A DNA stretch of 64,000 bases from Hydractinia symbiolongicarpus (GCF_029227915.1 NC_079879.1:10354001-10418000), one strand, 5' to 3'. Counted from the first letter of the stretch, positions 20,384-33,904 are shown. Notes: a model not told the origin generated them from the letters alone. Numbers and translations are program-made.

Positions 20384-23300
20384 GATCAAGCTTTACCATA
20401 AATTAGAATCTATCTATCTTGTCTGTATCTGTATGTGAAAAAAAAATAAATTCATCACAATTAGATATTTTCATGCTTTAAGCTTCTCTATAAATTAAAA
20501 TCTATCTACCGTTGTTCATCTAAAGAGAATAAATTCATCACTAAATTCTAATGAGGTATTCTTCTCCTTATTCTTTATTGTTTTTCAGTAATTACTTCAT
20601 TTGACACTAATTAGCACAGAATTTCTTAATTATGTTGTGAACGATTATAAGACTTTGACAAGAAGCGTCCGTTTGAGTAGATATGGTACATAAATACTGA
20701 ATACTTTTTATAAACGGCAAGAATGTGTTTCTGAATGCATTGTTGACAACAGACAAGTTTAAAATTGCTAATTATTCAATATCGTGAAATTCTTTGAACA
20801 GGTTAGACTTTAGAACATAAAACAACTAAACTTTGCCCATAAAAAGTTTTCCCTGGTGGAAACTACAAGCTGTATGACCATGTTTTTATGCAGGCAACTT
20901 ATGGCTTCTCAAAAAGACAGTTCAAGCAAAAGAATTCAGCCGATTAAAAAGTGCTCCGCTGTGTGTTGACACAAAGGCGACATTTACGACGTGCAAGTCA
21001 TTAATGAAGTTTCTTCTCGGTTTCGGTAACCAGAAACGGGGGAGAACCCGTGCATGTTACTTAACAACGAGGGAGAACTACTTAATTTTTTTACAGGAAG
21101 TTTTTTCATTCACTGAGTCAGAGAAACGTACACACTTCAACAAGTCTAAATATACTTCTTGTTATCATATGTCTGCATTAAGGGGGTTTTATTGTAGAAT
21201 TCAGAAAAAATTACATTTTTACATAACTCCAAACACGACGTAGGATACTTCACATAATTTCCAGAATTTTAAGTGGATAAATCAACGTGATTTTTTTATT
21301 TTTTCGCGAAAATAACCTAACGCAAGAATTACCATTCACGAAAGCAAGTCCATGCAAATTATTTCGGATTTGTTCACCTCCTTTCCTGGTGGCTTTTAAC
21401 ATTAATCAGCACACTCTCCCGTATTAAAGATTTAAACCAGAATACAATGCGCTTGAAAAATCACGCTTTTGAATCTAACTTTCGAATATTATACACTCAC
21501 AATACTGAGAGAATTAGGAAATTAGAATTAGAAATAGAAAATTGAAGAATTAAAAGGAAATATTAGAAATTTGAATGCAATTTCATAGGTTCATGTGGTT
21601 TTTTTAAAAAATAAACGGCTAATGAGAAACTAGTGGTTGAAGCTCGCAAAAAATGAGAAACTTTCAGTACGGAATGCTTTAGTCTCCAAAAAAACTAGTT
21701 AAAGTAATTTTCCATAAAACATCTTTTTACTGCCAGTACTTCCATCAGTTTTGTTTTTTAAAAAATTCGTGCAACAATAAGCCTGATCAGAAACTCGTGC
21801 AGATTTAAGGGAATTGGGTTCCTAGTTAGCAATTAGAAAAGTTATATCGCCTGATCTAGTTGGAATATGAAATAGTGCTTTTTCACCCTTTTTCTTATAG
21901 AAATATTGTTTTCTCGTTTCAACATTAATATTCTTAACTTTCTGGGAAAAATCATCTTGATATATTCTAAGCACAGTTAATATTGAACGATCTAAAAAAG
22001 CAAATTAGAGTAAAAATCAGTTTAACTTAACACTGAAAGACAGACAACTAGATTTTTAGGGATGGAGATAGATCCTTTGCTGTTGAATGTCTCAAAGAAA
22101 ATCAATCAAAAAAAATTTGACAGAACGAAACAATCATCGATTACTGACTTTTTTAAAAAACAGTAATTCTATGTAAAATTAATTGTTAAAAAGATAAATG
22201 ATTCTCACAAAAATACCTCGTATTCTTACTTATATAACAATAATGTGAGTCTTGTGTAATTACACCCTTAATTTGTGTCTGTTCTTTGAAGCTAAAAACA
22301 GGACCGTTCCGTGCGAGATTTATGAGTAAGTGACCCATATATCTCGCACGGCAACGTTTAAATTTAAATTTGTTTTTTCAATATATTAGCATAGAGTAAG
22401 CATACTCTAAGTCTGATTGTGTTTCTTCGCATATCCCAGCCTAATTTCGAATTATCCATTGTTTATAAATAAAAAAATATGTAAGGCAAATTGGCAATTT
22501 ACCCTTATTTATAGGCCAGTGCTTTTTTAGAAGGTACGAAAATGTCATTTTAAAACATTTGATAACACAAATGATTTAAGATTTTAAATTTTTGGCTCCA
22601 GTGAGCTTTTGCCATTATACCTATTAAACTAAGGAAGAATTATTCCATTTGTAAAGTAATCTATATGACGCATCTGTGAAGCTTTAGGCTGAAAATGTTA
22701 GGTATGAGTAGCTTTAGCTGAGTTTTTTTCCTTAAAGCAAAAAAGTTTAAAGAACATTTAAGGAAAAGATATTCCAGATTACAACAACAGGGATAGCTAG
22801 TCGTATCACTTTTCGGTAAAACTTCAAGTAAGATTCATTTAGAAAGCATATTTTTCCGCAAAAAAAAGAATAAAATTAATGAAGTGAACCTCAGAGAGGA
22901 TGAACGTATTTCATTTAAGTTTTTTGGTAAAAACAAGTATGCGCAGTGAACAGTTACTCCTGCTTACAATTGGATTCGACAATGTTTTGTATGAGTTATT
23001 GAGTAGACACATTTTACAAACACGACGCCCTGTGAGTCAAAATTAGCGGCTTTATGATTATGAGCGATCTAGGTACATCTTGCTGAGATGACAAAGGTCG
23101 AGAAGCGATAAATTGCATTAATTTATTACAAGACAATAATCTTTTTTATTTTGAATATTCATTGAGATACAAAATAGGATTTTACATATTTGGAGCATAT
23201 TAGAAAGGAATATTCCAAGAGTATAATATGCAAATATTGCAATAGGAAAGTATTAGAAATTATCAAAGTTCTAACAGAAAGAGTAGGATTCAAAGTTTCT

Positions 23301-23898
23301 TTGCAAAGTCGGCCAGAAGCAAAGCAAAAACAAAATATTGTGAATTCTAAAAATTTGGTTTCTTTGTTTAACGTAGAAAAAGAGAATTTTAGGAAGCTTA
23401 TTCCATGAGTCAAGAATAAGAGAATAAACTTTTAAAGTGCAACAAATACGTCTGTCCTTTTTAAGAGCTCTAATAATCGCATTTCTAAAGAAGACATTGC
23501 ATTGCCATAAAATCGAATTTTAACAAAGTAAACAAACTTCAGTCTTCCTTTGGTTTAAGTTTTATTTATGAGCTGATCAACAAGTAATTTACAATGGTTT
23601 CTCTTTGTCGAAGTAATGATTTGAGCACGATTATTTCGTTCGTTGTGGAAAATTGATGACTTTCTGGTCTATTTTAAAGCAAAATTTGTGCAAAAAGATA
23701 TTCTTTCATAAAATCTGTGCCTAATTTGGATATCGTATGACATGAGCAAGCACAAAAATATACCTCATCGGTGTCCATTATCTACGGACAAGAGGAACGA
23801 AGAATTAAACATCCAAATCATGTACTTTAAAGAACACTGGACACACACTGGGTACGAAGTGATTAACATAAGCACCAATCATATCGCACGACTATATA
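20384..23898. other. Intergenic region
   Basis: No supported gene over 3.5 kb. Short frames near 21004 and 23190 lack motifs or splice context. It contains an 11-bp hairpin at 22309-22351 and otherwise AT-rich, non-repetitive sequence. Confidence 0.5.
22309..22351. repeat. 11-bp inverted repeat CCGTGCGAGAT / ATCTCGCACGG
   Basis: The two arms, 22309-22319 and 22341-22351, are exact reverse complements around a 21-nt loop. They are GC-rich in AT-rich surroundings, which makes chance less likely. Function unknown; a transposon end or a structured RNA are options. Confidence 0.7.
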
Positions 23899-23957
23899 TG
23901 ACGTCAAATTGATTTTGCGTCATCAAGAAAATGTTTATAAGTTTCATTCGACGTCAA
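23899..23957. promoter_or_regulatory. Cluster of CRE-like sites upstream of the coiled-coil gene
   Basis: A full palindromic CRE, TGACGTCA, sits at 23899-23906, with TGCGTCAT near 23916 and CGACGTCA near 23949, all within about 110 bp of the ATG at 24011. CREB/ATF/bZIP control is an inference from motif spacing only. Confidence 0.4.
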
Positions 23958-24010
23958 AATATCCAGAGCAAGTGGTCCGTCTTAGAAAAAATATAAATAA
24001 AAAAAATAAG

Positions 24011-25195
24011 ATGGATTGCTCGCCTGAGTATGTGAAAGATGTTGAAAGTAAACAAAAGCCGATAGCTTGTGTTGGTGAAGACCAACTGATGAAAAGAAAA
24101 AGCCGGCGGTCACGCCATATGACTATGAAATATGACAACATGTCAAAGATGATTTCAGATCTTGATGCAGCGAAGCAGCTTAACGAAGGTAATATTTCTT
24201 GATGAAATATATCTAGTTTCAAACTAAGTATTCAGCATTTATGCGTTGCTGAGTTAGCTATAGATCTTTAATAAGCATACTGGCTTTTATATATATAGGC
24301 GCATCGATTCAAAAATCTTCTGCGCATGAAAAGGAACATATGAAGCAGGGCACGGAGAAAGGTGGGCATGATACCAACCATGCGGTGGAGGATTATCAAC
24401 GGGAACAGCCAGGAGACAAGGTAAAATCTTCTTTGGAGAAGGGACAAAAGCAGGAAGTTCAGTTGATAGAGAATGCAGACGATTGTGTTGGTAAGAACAA
24501 AGTAACACGCCGCGAGTTAACCAGGAGAATGCTGGGATTTCACAAGTTGCGAAAAAAAGTGATCACCATTAAGAAGGAGAAAGCACGTCTCACGAAATCC
24601 ATGGAAAATCTTATTCAAAAACACCAGAATACAAAGCTGAAGCTAGTGGAGGAAAAAGAATCTGCTGAAATCAAAGCAGCTGAATTGAAGTCACTCAATT
24701 TGGTTCTTATTGAAAAGGAAGTGGAGCTGAAAGAGAAAGATGAGGAAATTAAATGTATGAAAGCCGATGTGGCTGATATGAAAGTAAGTTGACAAATTAT
24801 GCACAATCTGACCCTCAGGACGTTTTAGGTTTTTTATATACAAAGTTAGTTCATGTTCCTTCCCACATAAAAAAACCCTTGGAGACGAGGTTGAGTTCCA
24901 TAAGTTGATTAAATTGAAGTTGAATGTAACTTAAAATTTCACATTTGTATTTTTTGCTTAGGCAACAGTTGGTAAATCCATGCACAAGTCGATAACTACA
25001 TTAAACACAGTAGAAGATACCATCAAAGCTGATATTGAAAAAATTGAGAGAAAGCTAGCACAACGTTGGCGTATTGTCGGAAAGAAAAAACTTCTGGTTG
25101 AAAAGCAAAAGCTTGCTGCCATGCTGGATACAATCTGCACAACATCGCAGACATTACAGGAAGATGCTGTCCTTTTGGACACCTTCCAATTTTAA
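24011..25195 (+). CDS. Coiled-coil protein of unknown function
   Basis: Three exons, 24011-24188, 24299-24783 and 24962-25195, with clean GT-AG borders and continuous frame, encode 298 residues. The N-terminal part is basic and polar (LMKRKSRRSRHMTMK). The middle of exon 2 is a strong heptad-like Lys/Glu-rich coiled coil, about residues 140-220. Exon 3 carries a second helical segment and ends LLDTFQF. No signal peptide, membrane span or enzyme motif is visible. Translation upstream of 24011 has only non-ATG starts, so this ATG (context AAGATGG) is chosen. Possibly a lineage-restricted structural protein; no homologue is recognised. Confidence 0.66.
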
Positions 25196-25322
25196 AAACA
25201 TTTTTATAATCATGTATATTTGAAAGGAAGCGGTGGTGGTTGTACATTCGTTCGTATTGTACAGATGACCACTTACTTTTGCTTTCACGAGCACAAAACA
25301 ATAGATTGATTAGTGAACTGAC

Positions 25323-25419
25323 TGTCTTGGTCCTCACTGGTAGCTCAGTTGGTAGAGCGTGACATCAAACAGTGTCAAGGTCGTAGGTTCGATTCCTACC
25401 CAGTAACTTGACCAAGACA
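25323..25419 (+). other. tRNA-like sequence with extended inverted flanks
   Basis: Bases 25334-25406 fold roughly as a tRNA: D arm GCTC..GAGC, A box TAGCTCAGTTGGTAGAGC, T arm GTAGG-TTCGATT-CCTAC, acceptor TCACTGG/CCAGTAA with one mismatch. The anticodon stem TGACA/TGTCA leaves an 8-nt loop instead of 7, so it is not a standard tRNA. Outside it, TGTCTTGGTC (25323-25332) and GACCAAGACA (25410-25419) are exact inverse copies, extending the acceptor stem. Read as a tRNA pseudogene or SINE head. Confidence 0.55.
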
Positions 25420-26465
25420 TGAAGCTTAAGATCTTTCTGTTGTTACAACATCTCAAGTGTTCGTATGTTGCAGAAAAGTGGTCGTCAAATGTGTTGTAAA
25501 CTTGTTGTTTGTCTGTTTTGTATCGTGCAACTACGCCCTTCCTTTTCAAATCTTTTTTTTTTATTTTGGTAATATATTTTCACATATTCACACTTGTTTC
25601 CTTCCACGGGGTGTTGATGTGTGTTTGCCACGACTCCTTGATATTCTTTATTGCTAACATACGTGAAATGAGTCTACGCGAAAGGTAAACCTTGAAAACG
25701 CACTTCGTCGAATTTTCCCATTTCATGATTAAATAAAATTGATTCCTCCATTTTCGACAAAAATTGGAACAAAGAATAAAAAGCATGCCAGAAATGAATA
25801 CCGATTTCCTCAAATAAGCGAATCCCCGCTACTTTTGCTAGAAAATATTTAAAATAAGCGCTTCCCTCAAATAAACGTCCCTTCTTTTTTAAAAAAAGCG
25901 ATTCTTCTACATTCGAATTATTTTGTAACACTATTTTTTTTATTTTGTTAACCCCCTACTCCTTTTTATTACCCCCTATTTATCCAGATTGAAAAGCTTT
26001 CAGTACATTTGGGAATCGCAAACTAACGAAATGTGCATTCTTCAAAAATCTTAAAACTCCTAAAGGCATTCCATGTCAAGATTAACATTGTTTGATTAAA
26101 AAAATTCATCCTCCCCCTCCACCCCCTATATCAGACCTCTAAATGCCCGGCTATCGATTTGAAGGAAATTACCAACCCACGACTCCTCAATAAGCTCCCC
26201 CCCCCCCCCTCCCCCACAATTAGGTTACCAAGAGTACACAAACTAAAAATTTCTGATCAATTTGTTTATATTTGTCTTTTTTTCTTTTAAATTTTTGTAG
26301 ACAAGTTAAAATTATTTCATTGCTGCCTCGATATATTTAATGAACGCTTGTAATGATACGGGCTTCTAAAAGTTCCAAAATTCTCTCTGATGCGAGTACG
26401 ATACGGTACCGCCCTTTTGTTTACAAATGTTGCAGTCTTTGAGTCTTATGTTACTTATGTTGTTG
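25420..26465. other. Intergenic, AT-rich with C-rich tracts
   Basis: No gene supported. It contains AAATAAGCG/AAATAAACG repeats at 25810-25890 that look like a decayed transposon, and pyrimidine-rich stretches (about 25950-25985 and 26110-26215, including a C run near 26197). Confidence 0.5.
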
Positions 26466-27603
26466 CAAAAACACGCATGCTTTGATCTTGCTTACAATCG
26501 TGAACGAAACAGAAGAAAACGCCCTAAAAATATTGATATTGCGCCCTGGACCAGCATCTCCGATTCGTAGAGTGAATATTTTAAAGCATGTGTTTCATTA
26601 ATTTTGTTCTTGACCAAACTTATAGCATTTAAATTAAAACTCAGTAAGAATATTGCTAAATAATATCTTCGTTATATGATATACAATAAAAATAAATAAA
26701 AAACAAGACTTTTTCCAATCTTTTATATTATATTTTAAATCAGGAATATTATATGTGAGAAAATAATAATAACAATTAAATACCACCTTAATTCATTAAA
26801 TTGTCACGCCAGTTTAAAATTCGCGCATTTAATTTTCGCGCACCTTGGCTTAGTGCACATTTAATTTTCGCGCACCCGTTTAAAGTAGTATATAAGTAAA
26901 CAAACAAAAAAATATTTTAGTGCAACCATCTGTTGATGCGCGCGAAAAATTCAAGAAAGAAGGTATTTTGTCACACGTATCTTAAAACAGTGGAATATAA
27001 TTTTTTTAACAATCTCAACTGTTGCTTGTTGGCTATCTACTTGAAAAAACTAATTTTACGTGTTTGCTTTCTCAGTTTGGCTAATGCGCCGATCAAAATC
27101 TGATTTTCATTCTCGTCACGCTTGTGGTTGCATAAAACTTGAAGCTGTTGTTGTTGTTTCGTTCTATCCCTGTTTTTTTATTTTCGCCCTCGAGTGTTAT
27201 TATAATAAATATACAATTTAATATAAATATATAATTAAATATAAACTTAAAATATAAAAAACCCCTAATTATAGCATTATATACAAACAGTAAGGGTAAA
27301 GGATTAGCTTCTAGTTGTTCTATGGCACCTACAGACAACATCTCCACTACTACCATATTTTCGCTGTTAGTCGGTACAAATAATTTAACTTTTAAATTTT
27401 GGAGTCACAAGTTTTGGCGAATTTGGATTTAGTTGTAAATAAGCTGACAGTGATAACATATCAACTTTTTTATCCAACTTAAGTTGAATGCTAATAATAA
27501 TAAATAAGCACAGCTCGTGGTCGCGCTTACAGAACTTTATAAAAATATTAGGTTTGGTGAAAGCTTTTTGGTGAACATAAATTCCCACACAATATACTCG
27601 TAT

Positions 27604-27700
27604 GTCTGTCACGCAAAATAGTACTCAGATAGCGAGACGCACGCAATACGGTATAAAAAGGACGGGCGAACCAGAGATTTTTTCACGGACAACCGACTAG
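27604..27700 (+). mobile_element. Helitron-like 3' end, duplicated unit copy 1
   Basis: GTCACGCAAAATAGTACTC, then AGCGAGACGCACGCAATACG, then GGACGGGCGAACC and a degenerate hairpin, ending CCGACTAG before T. This is the family seen at 16027 and 17844, here on the plus strand. The hairpin arms are eroded. Confidence 0.5.
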
Positions 27701-29059
27701 TATATTAACAAATCAAATAATACTTTAGGATCCTCCAATAATTATTAAATTAATTTGGATCACTCCGTTTTAGAAGACATTTCAGAATAATCCCGATATT
27801 TTTAATTGAATTTCGCAAGCAACAACAAAATATACAGGAGACAAACATAATGATTCAGCAGGATTTGGCATACACCAGGATACAACTTACCAATGCGCAA
27901 ATACAGCTTTTGTATGATAAAATCAGGAGTCGCAATATCCGAATCAGTATCAGTATTGTGTCACCCCACGAAAATATTTTCGATCACCTTACTTGGTCGC
28001 TAATGACTTAAACCCAAAGCAATTAGGTGCGACTGAGTGTTCTTCATCCAATGATGTTATCGGTACGGATTAGCCAAGGAGGCGAAGCCATTTAAAGTTA
28101 CATCAAGGACATAAACAAACAGCGCTCATATCTCTAACTCTAAAGATTAGGAGAATACAGGGAAGTGCGAAAAAAGACAGAAAGAGACGAATATAACAAT
28201 GGCATGATCCGCTAAAAAACTTCATGTTTTTAAAAAACAGTCCAAACTTTTCGGAATAATTTCCCTAAATATCAACAAAATCAAAAATTTGTGATTGCAC
28301 TGGAAAGTGCGTAGGAAACACATTGGGTTGATTAAATTCAGTAAAAATACGCTTTACTTTTTCTATTTGTGGCTGAAACATATTCTGTACAAAAAATAGT
28401 GACAATTTGCCCTAAGCCATATTTGGAATGAAAGCATCTCAATAATTCGACAAATATTATGAAATAGGCAAAATCTGAGGTTAACACTAAAGAAATCTTT
28501 CTACCTGATTTATCACTTTCAAAGTCTTTTATGGTTTATTTTCACTCAAGCAAGTTGCTTAAAATTATTAGTTATTACTAAAAATCTTTAATTTTGTAAA
28601 AAAATAAAATAAAATGTATGATGATTGATCTCATCAATTTCGCCAAAAGTTCTCGGACCGACAATACACTAAAACGCTTTCTCAACACTTTAAGTCGATT
28701 GTGTCTATACTCTCAGTCTTGGTTTCAAATTAGTTGTAGTATTAGTAGTAGTAGCAGTAGTGTTGATTTTCCATATATAGGCAGTATACAAGGTAATAAC
28801 TAACTAAAATATACAAATAGAGGGAGGCCTCCCAATAGTAACACTAAGAGAGAGGTCACCACGATAAGAGGATATATCAACAGTTTAGGAACTACAAGAA
28901 ACAAGTAAAAAATTGCATGCTAAAAGAAAATAAAGAAAAATTGATAGAAAAACTTGGAAAATATAAGTAAAGTTGTTTTATTGAGACAAATCAAGTTAGA
29001 TATTGATCTATAAGAAAACAAAAATGTTTTTAACTTATTAATAGAAAAGGCGTGTGTCA

Positions 29060-30970
29060 GGATGATGTTTCTGAAAGCTGTTCCAAAGGATTATTGATTG
29101 TATGTCAAGGTATGACATAGAGGTTTCATGAAGTAGCCCGTTGCCCTTCCTCTGGTTACATGTTCCACAGGATAATAACGAAGATCAAATGTGTTGATTA
29201 TCTTTAAGGGAGTAAGTTTTTTGGAGATTTGAAAGATCAAAAGAGCATTGTGGAATTTTATAAGGTCAGAAATTTCAAGAATATTTGAGTTGAGTGATCA
29301 GTAAATTTGGAAAAGGTGATAAGTCAGATACAGCGCTTTTGAAAGAGAAGAATTCTGTTAGTGGAATTTAATTTTGACCCCAAACTTGACAAGCATAGTT
29401 TAAATGTGAGAGAAATAGTACATGAAAGACAGATAATAAGGATTTACGAGTTAAAAAGTGCCTTAGTTTAGCAATAATACCAGTTGCATTTCTACGCTTC
29501 AAACAAATGCTATCAATACGTTTGTTCCAATTCAAAAAAGGTTCAAGAAAACTCCAAGATACTTAACCGAGTCACTATATACAAGACACTTACCATTCAG
29601 TTTCAGTCTAGGAAAAAATTCAGGTATTTTTTTCGGTTTCTGAAGAGAAGAACCTCAGTTTTAGCAATATTCAAGGAGATCCTATTAACACATAACCACC
29701 AGAAGTTTTAGGTCAATGTTGACACGTTTATGGATTCTTCTTGAATCTATTATATCCGGTGCACATAATAGATTCAAGGTCAGGTCTGCGGGTAGAAGAA
29801 AGAGTCTTTTTTACGAAAAGGGATGTGCCACCAGCAGTAGATTCAGTTAGTGTATGATAGGAGATATAGTGAACAAGAGAATAAGATGAAAGTTTAGAAA
29901 AGATTCTGGTTTCAGAAAGAGCAATAACTATAAAGTCATTTACATATTGGAAAAAAAAGTTCAAACTATCAAAATGTTTATTTAAGGAGCAAATATTTAT
30001 GTGAAAAAAAGATAGCTGGTCATTCTGAAAATTAAGGGAGTTCTTGAATATCAACATTATTGCAATCAAAAATATTAGCAAGAGAAACATCGTGGCTTTT
30101 TTGACATGGCTTTTTTTTCCTCCCAGTTAACAAAGGAGTTTGTAGGTCAGGTCTATTCATTAGAAACAGCTCACAGTTACATTTAAAACAAGACCACAAG
30201 CCAGAGTTATCTGATTCCACAAGTTTTACATTTTCAGTTTTACATTTTCTATGAACCCAGAGTTCACAGTAGTCACAAAAAATAGCATCAGATCTAGCTT
30301 GTTTGTCACATATTAAGCAGAGATATGAATTAACAGACATGCAAGGAAAATTTAAAAAAAGGGAAAAAATTAAGTTTGAAAAAAACACACACAAAAAGAC
30401 AGATGTAGCTAGCTAACTAAGACAAACAATTAACGAATGCAAGCAAAACAAACTTTTACGGAAAATAGAGATATTCCAGACCGATATGACGTAAATCAAT
30501 GGTTTTAAGTTTCTTCAATTAAGTTTTAGCCAATCCCAAAAATTTTTTCTTGTCAAATCGAACAATAATTCTTTTTGGTAAGTTACTTGTATTACCTTCC
30601 GTTGAACTCGATAATCTATGACATGCCACAATGTCAAATGGTAAAACACGTATACCAATTACATCGAATAGTTCAATGACTTTGGGTTCAAGTATATCAT
30701 TCACAATTGAGTCTGGAATACCAGCTGTCTTGATGTTTTCCCATCTTTTATATTGGTCAAGACTGTTTAAATCCAATTTTAACTTTCTAATGATTATTTC
30801 TTGAGAGCTTACTTTTTTTTAGTTCTAAATTTTCACCAGCTATAGTTTGGACAACATCTTTAAGATCAGCGATATCTTCCCGTAAATTCTTTATTTCGTT
30901 GAAAACATTTAAGTTTGAACACTCACTTGGGTTGTCTTGAAACTACGCACTTTGCACTTCTTTGACCATG
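29060..30970 (-). mobile_element. Decayed CR1-like LINE, copy 1
   Basis: Minus strand, 5' to 3': a coiled-coil ORF1 start near 30968; an ORF1 part at 30776-30519 with IVACHRLSSS and KRIIVRFDKKK; a PHD finger at 30394-30032 (CLICDKQARSDAIFCDYCEL then WVHRKC and LWSCFKCNC); the start of an APE-type endonuclease at 30090-29728 (FFHINICSLNKHFDSL, IVIALSETR). After about 29730 the sequence jumps to the C-terminal end of a reverse transcriptase (SVKYLGVFLN, IIAKLRHFL, FLSHLNYACQVWG), broken by frameshifts. The catalytic RT core is missing. It is a dead element by internal deletion. Confidence 0.75.
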
Positions 30971-32448
30971 ATGATAGTAGTAGTTGAATTGACGATAGCT
31001 ATAGATGATCACAGGTTACTTCATTAAGTTAACGTTTGTCATGTTTGATTCGAGTGGAAAAAAAACTAACTTATCGGAGGAGCTCTAGAGCACACGTCCG
31101 ATCGCTACGAGAGCTAGCGATGAAACATATGTTATATATCATCAGAATAAGATTAAAATAAATGTGCATAAATTTTCTTGGTGCACTTCAATGAGCACAC
31201 CCTTAATATTCGTTCTGTTAAGCTCTATATAAAGTCAATCCATCAAACAAGGCAGTTACCTTTGGCAATAAGCCCAAATTTTCGCTCTTTCAGTTCTTAC
31301 ACTATTTAGTCAAAAACACGCATGCTTTGATCTTGCTTACAATCGTGAACGAAACAGAAGAAAACGCCCTAAAAATATTGATATTGCGCCCTGGACCAGC
31401 ATCTCCGATTCGTAGAGTGAATATTTTAAAGCATGTGTTTCATTAATTTTGTTCTTGACCAAACTTATAGCATTTAAATTAAAACTCAGTAAGAATATTG
31501 CTAAATAATATCTTCGTTATATGATATACAATAAAAATAAATAAAAAACAAGACTTTTTCCAATCTTTTATATTATATTTTAAATCAGGAATATTATATG
31601 TGAGAAAATAATAATAACAATTAAATACCACCTTAATTCATTAAATTGTCACGCCAGTTTAAAATTCGCGCATTTAATTTTCGCGCACCTTGGCTTAGTG
31701 CACATTTAATTTTCGCGCACCCGTTTAAAGTAGTATATAAGTAAACAAACAAAAAAATATTTTAGTGCAACCATCTGTTGATGCGCGCGAAAAATTCAAG
31801 AAAGAAGGTATTTTGTCACACGTATCTTAAAACAGTGGAATATAATTTTTTTAACAATCTCAACTGTTGCTTGTTGGCTATCTACTTGAAAAAACTAATT
31901 TTACGTGTTTGCTTTCTCAGTTTGGCTAATGCGCCGATCAAAATCTGATTTTCATTCTCGTCACGCTTGTGGTTGCATAAAACTTGAAGCTGTTGTTGTT
32001 GTTTCGTTCTATCCCTGTTTTTTTATTTTCGCCCTCGAGTGTTATTATAATAAATATACAATTTAATATAAATATATAATTAAATATAAACTTAAAATAT
32101 AAAAAACCCCTAATTATAGCATTATATACAAACAGTAAGGGTAAAGGATTAGCTTCTAGTTGTTCTATGGCACCTACAGACAACATCTCCACTACTACCA
32201 TATTTTCGCTGTTAGTCGGTACAAATAATTTAACTTTTAAATTTTGGAGTCACAAGTTTTGGCGAATTTGGATTTAGTTGTAAATAAGCTGACAGTGATA
32301 ACATATCAACTTTTTTATCCAACTTAAGTTGAATGCTAATAATAATAAATAAGCACAGCTCGTGGTCGCGCTTACAGAACTTTATAAAAATATTAGGTTT
32401 GGTGAAAGCTTTTTGGTGAACATAAATTCCCACACAATATACTCGTAT

Positions 32449-32545
32449 GTCTGTCACGCAAAATAGTACTCAGATAGCGAGACGCACGCAATACGGTATA
32501 AAAAGGACGGGCGAACCAGAGATTTTTTCACGGACAACCGACTAG
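32449..32545 (+). mobile_element. Helitron-like 3' end, duplicated unit copy 2
   Basis: The same sequence as 27604-27700, displaced by 4,845 bases as part of the tandem duplication, ending CCGACTAG before T. Confidence 0.5.
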
Positions 32546-33904
32546 TATATTAACAAATCAAATAATACTTTAGGATCCTCCAATAATTATTAAATTAATT
32601 TGGATCACTCCGTTTTAGAAGACATTTCAGAATAATCCCGATATTTTTAATTGAATTTCGCAAGCAACAACAAAATATACAGGAGACAAACATAATGATT
32701 CAGCAGGATTTGGCATACACCAGGATACAACTTACCAATGCGCAAATACAGCTTTTGTATGATAAAATCAGGAGTCGCAATATCCGAATCAGTATCAGTA
32801 TTGTGTCACCCCACGAAAATATTTTCGATCACCTTACTTGGTCGCTAATGACTTAAACCCAAAGCAATTAGGTGCGACTGAGTGTTCTTCATCCAATGAT
32901 GTTATCGGTACGGATTAGCCAAGGAGGCGAAGCCATTTAAAGTTACATCAAGGACATAAACAAACAGCGCTCATATCTCTAACTCTAAAGATTAGGAGAA
33001 TACAGGGAAGTGCGAAAAAAGACAGAAAGAGACGAATATAACAATGGCATGATCCGCTAAAAAACTTCATGTTTTTAAAAAACAGTCCAAACTTTTCGGA
33101 ATAATTTCCCTAAATATCAACAAAATCAAAAATTTGTGATTGCACTGGAAAGTGCGTAGGAAACACATTGGGTTGATTAAATTCAGTAAAAATACGCTTT
33201 ACTTTTTCTATTTGTGGCTGAAACATATTCTGTACAAAAAATAGTGACAATTTGCCCTAAGCCATATTTGGAATGAAAGCATCTCAATAATTCGACAAAT
33301 ATTATGAAATAGGCAAAATCTGAGGTTAACACTAAAGAAATCTTTCTACCTGATTTATCACTTTCAAAGTCTTTTATGGTTTATTTTCACTCAAGCAAGT
33401 TGCTTAAAATTATTAGTTATTACTAAAAATCTTTAATTTTGTAAAAAAATAAAATAAAATGTATGATGATTGATCTCATCAATTTCGCCAAAAGTTCTCG
33501 GACCGACAATACACTAAAACGCTTTCTCAACACTTTAAGTCGATTGTGTCTATACTCTCAGTCTTGGTTTCAAATTAGTTGTAGTATTAGTAGTAGTAGC
33601 AGTAGTGTTGATTTTCCATATATAGGCAGTATACAAGGTAATAACTAACTAAAATATACAAATAGAGGGAGGCCTCCCAATAGTAACACTAAGAGAGAGG
33701 TCACCACGATAAGAGGATATATCAACAGTTTAGGAACTACAAGAAACAAGTAAAAAATTGCATGCTAAAAGAAAATAAAGAAAAATTGATAGAAAAACTT
33801 GGAAAATATAAGTAAAGTTGTTTTATTGAGACAAATCAAGTTAGATATTGATCTATAAGAAAACAAAAATGTTTTTAACTTATTAATAGAAAAGGCGTGT
33901 GTCA

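Noticed and set aside
25334-25406. Functional tRNA gene
   Set aside because: The anticodon loop would have 8 bases and the acceptor stem has a mismatch.
27093-27356. 87-codon minus-strand frame duplicated at 31938
   Set aside because: Low-complexity Ile/Phe/Asn content with no motif; it recurs only because the whole 4.8-kb unit is duplicated.
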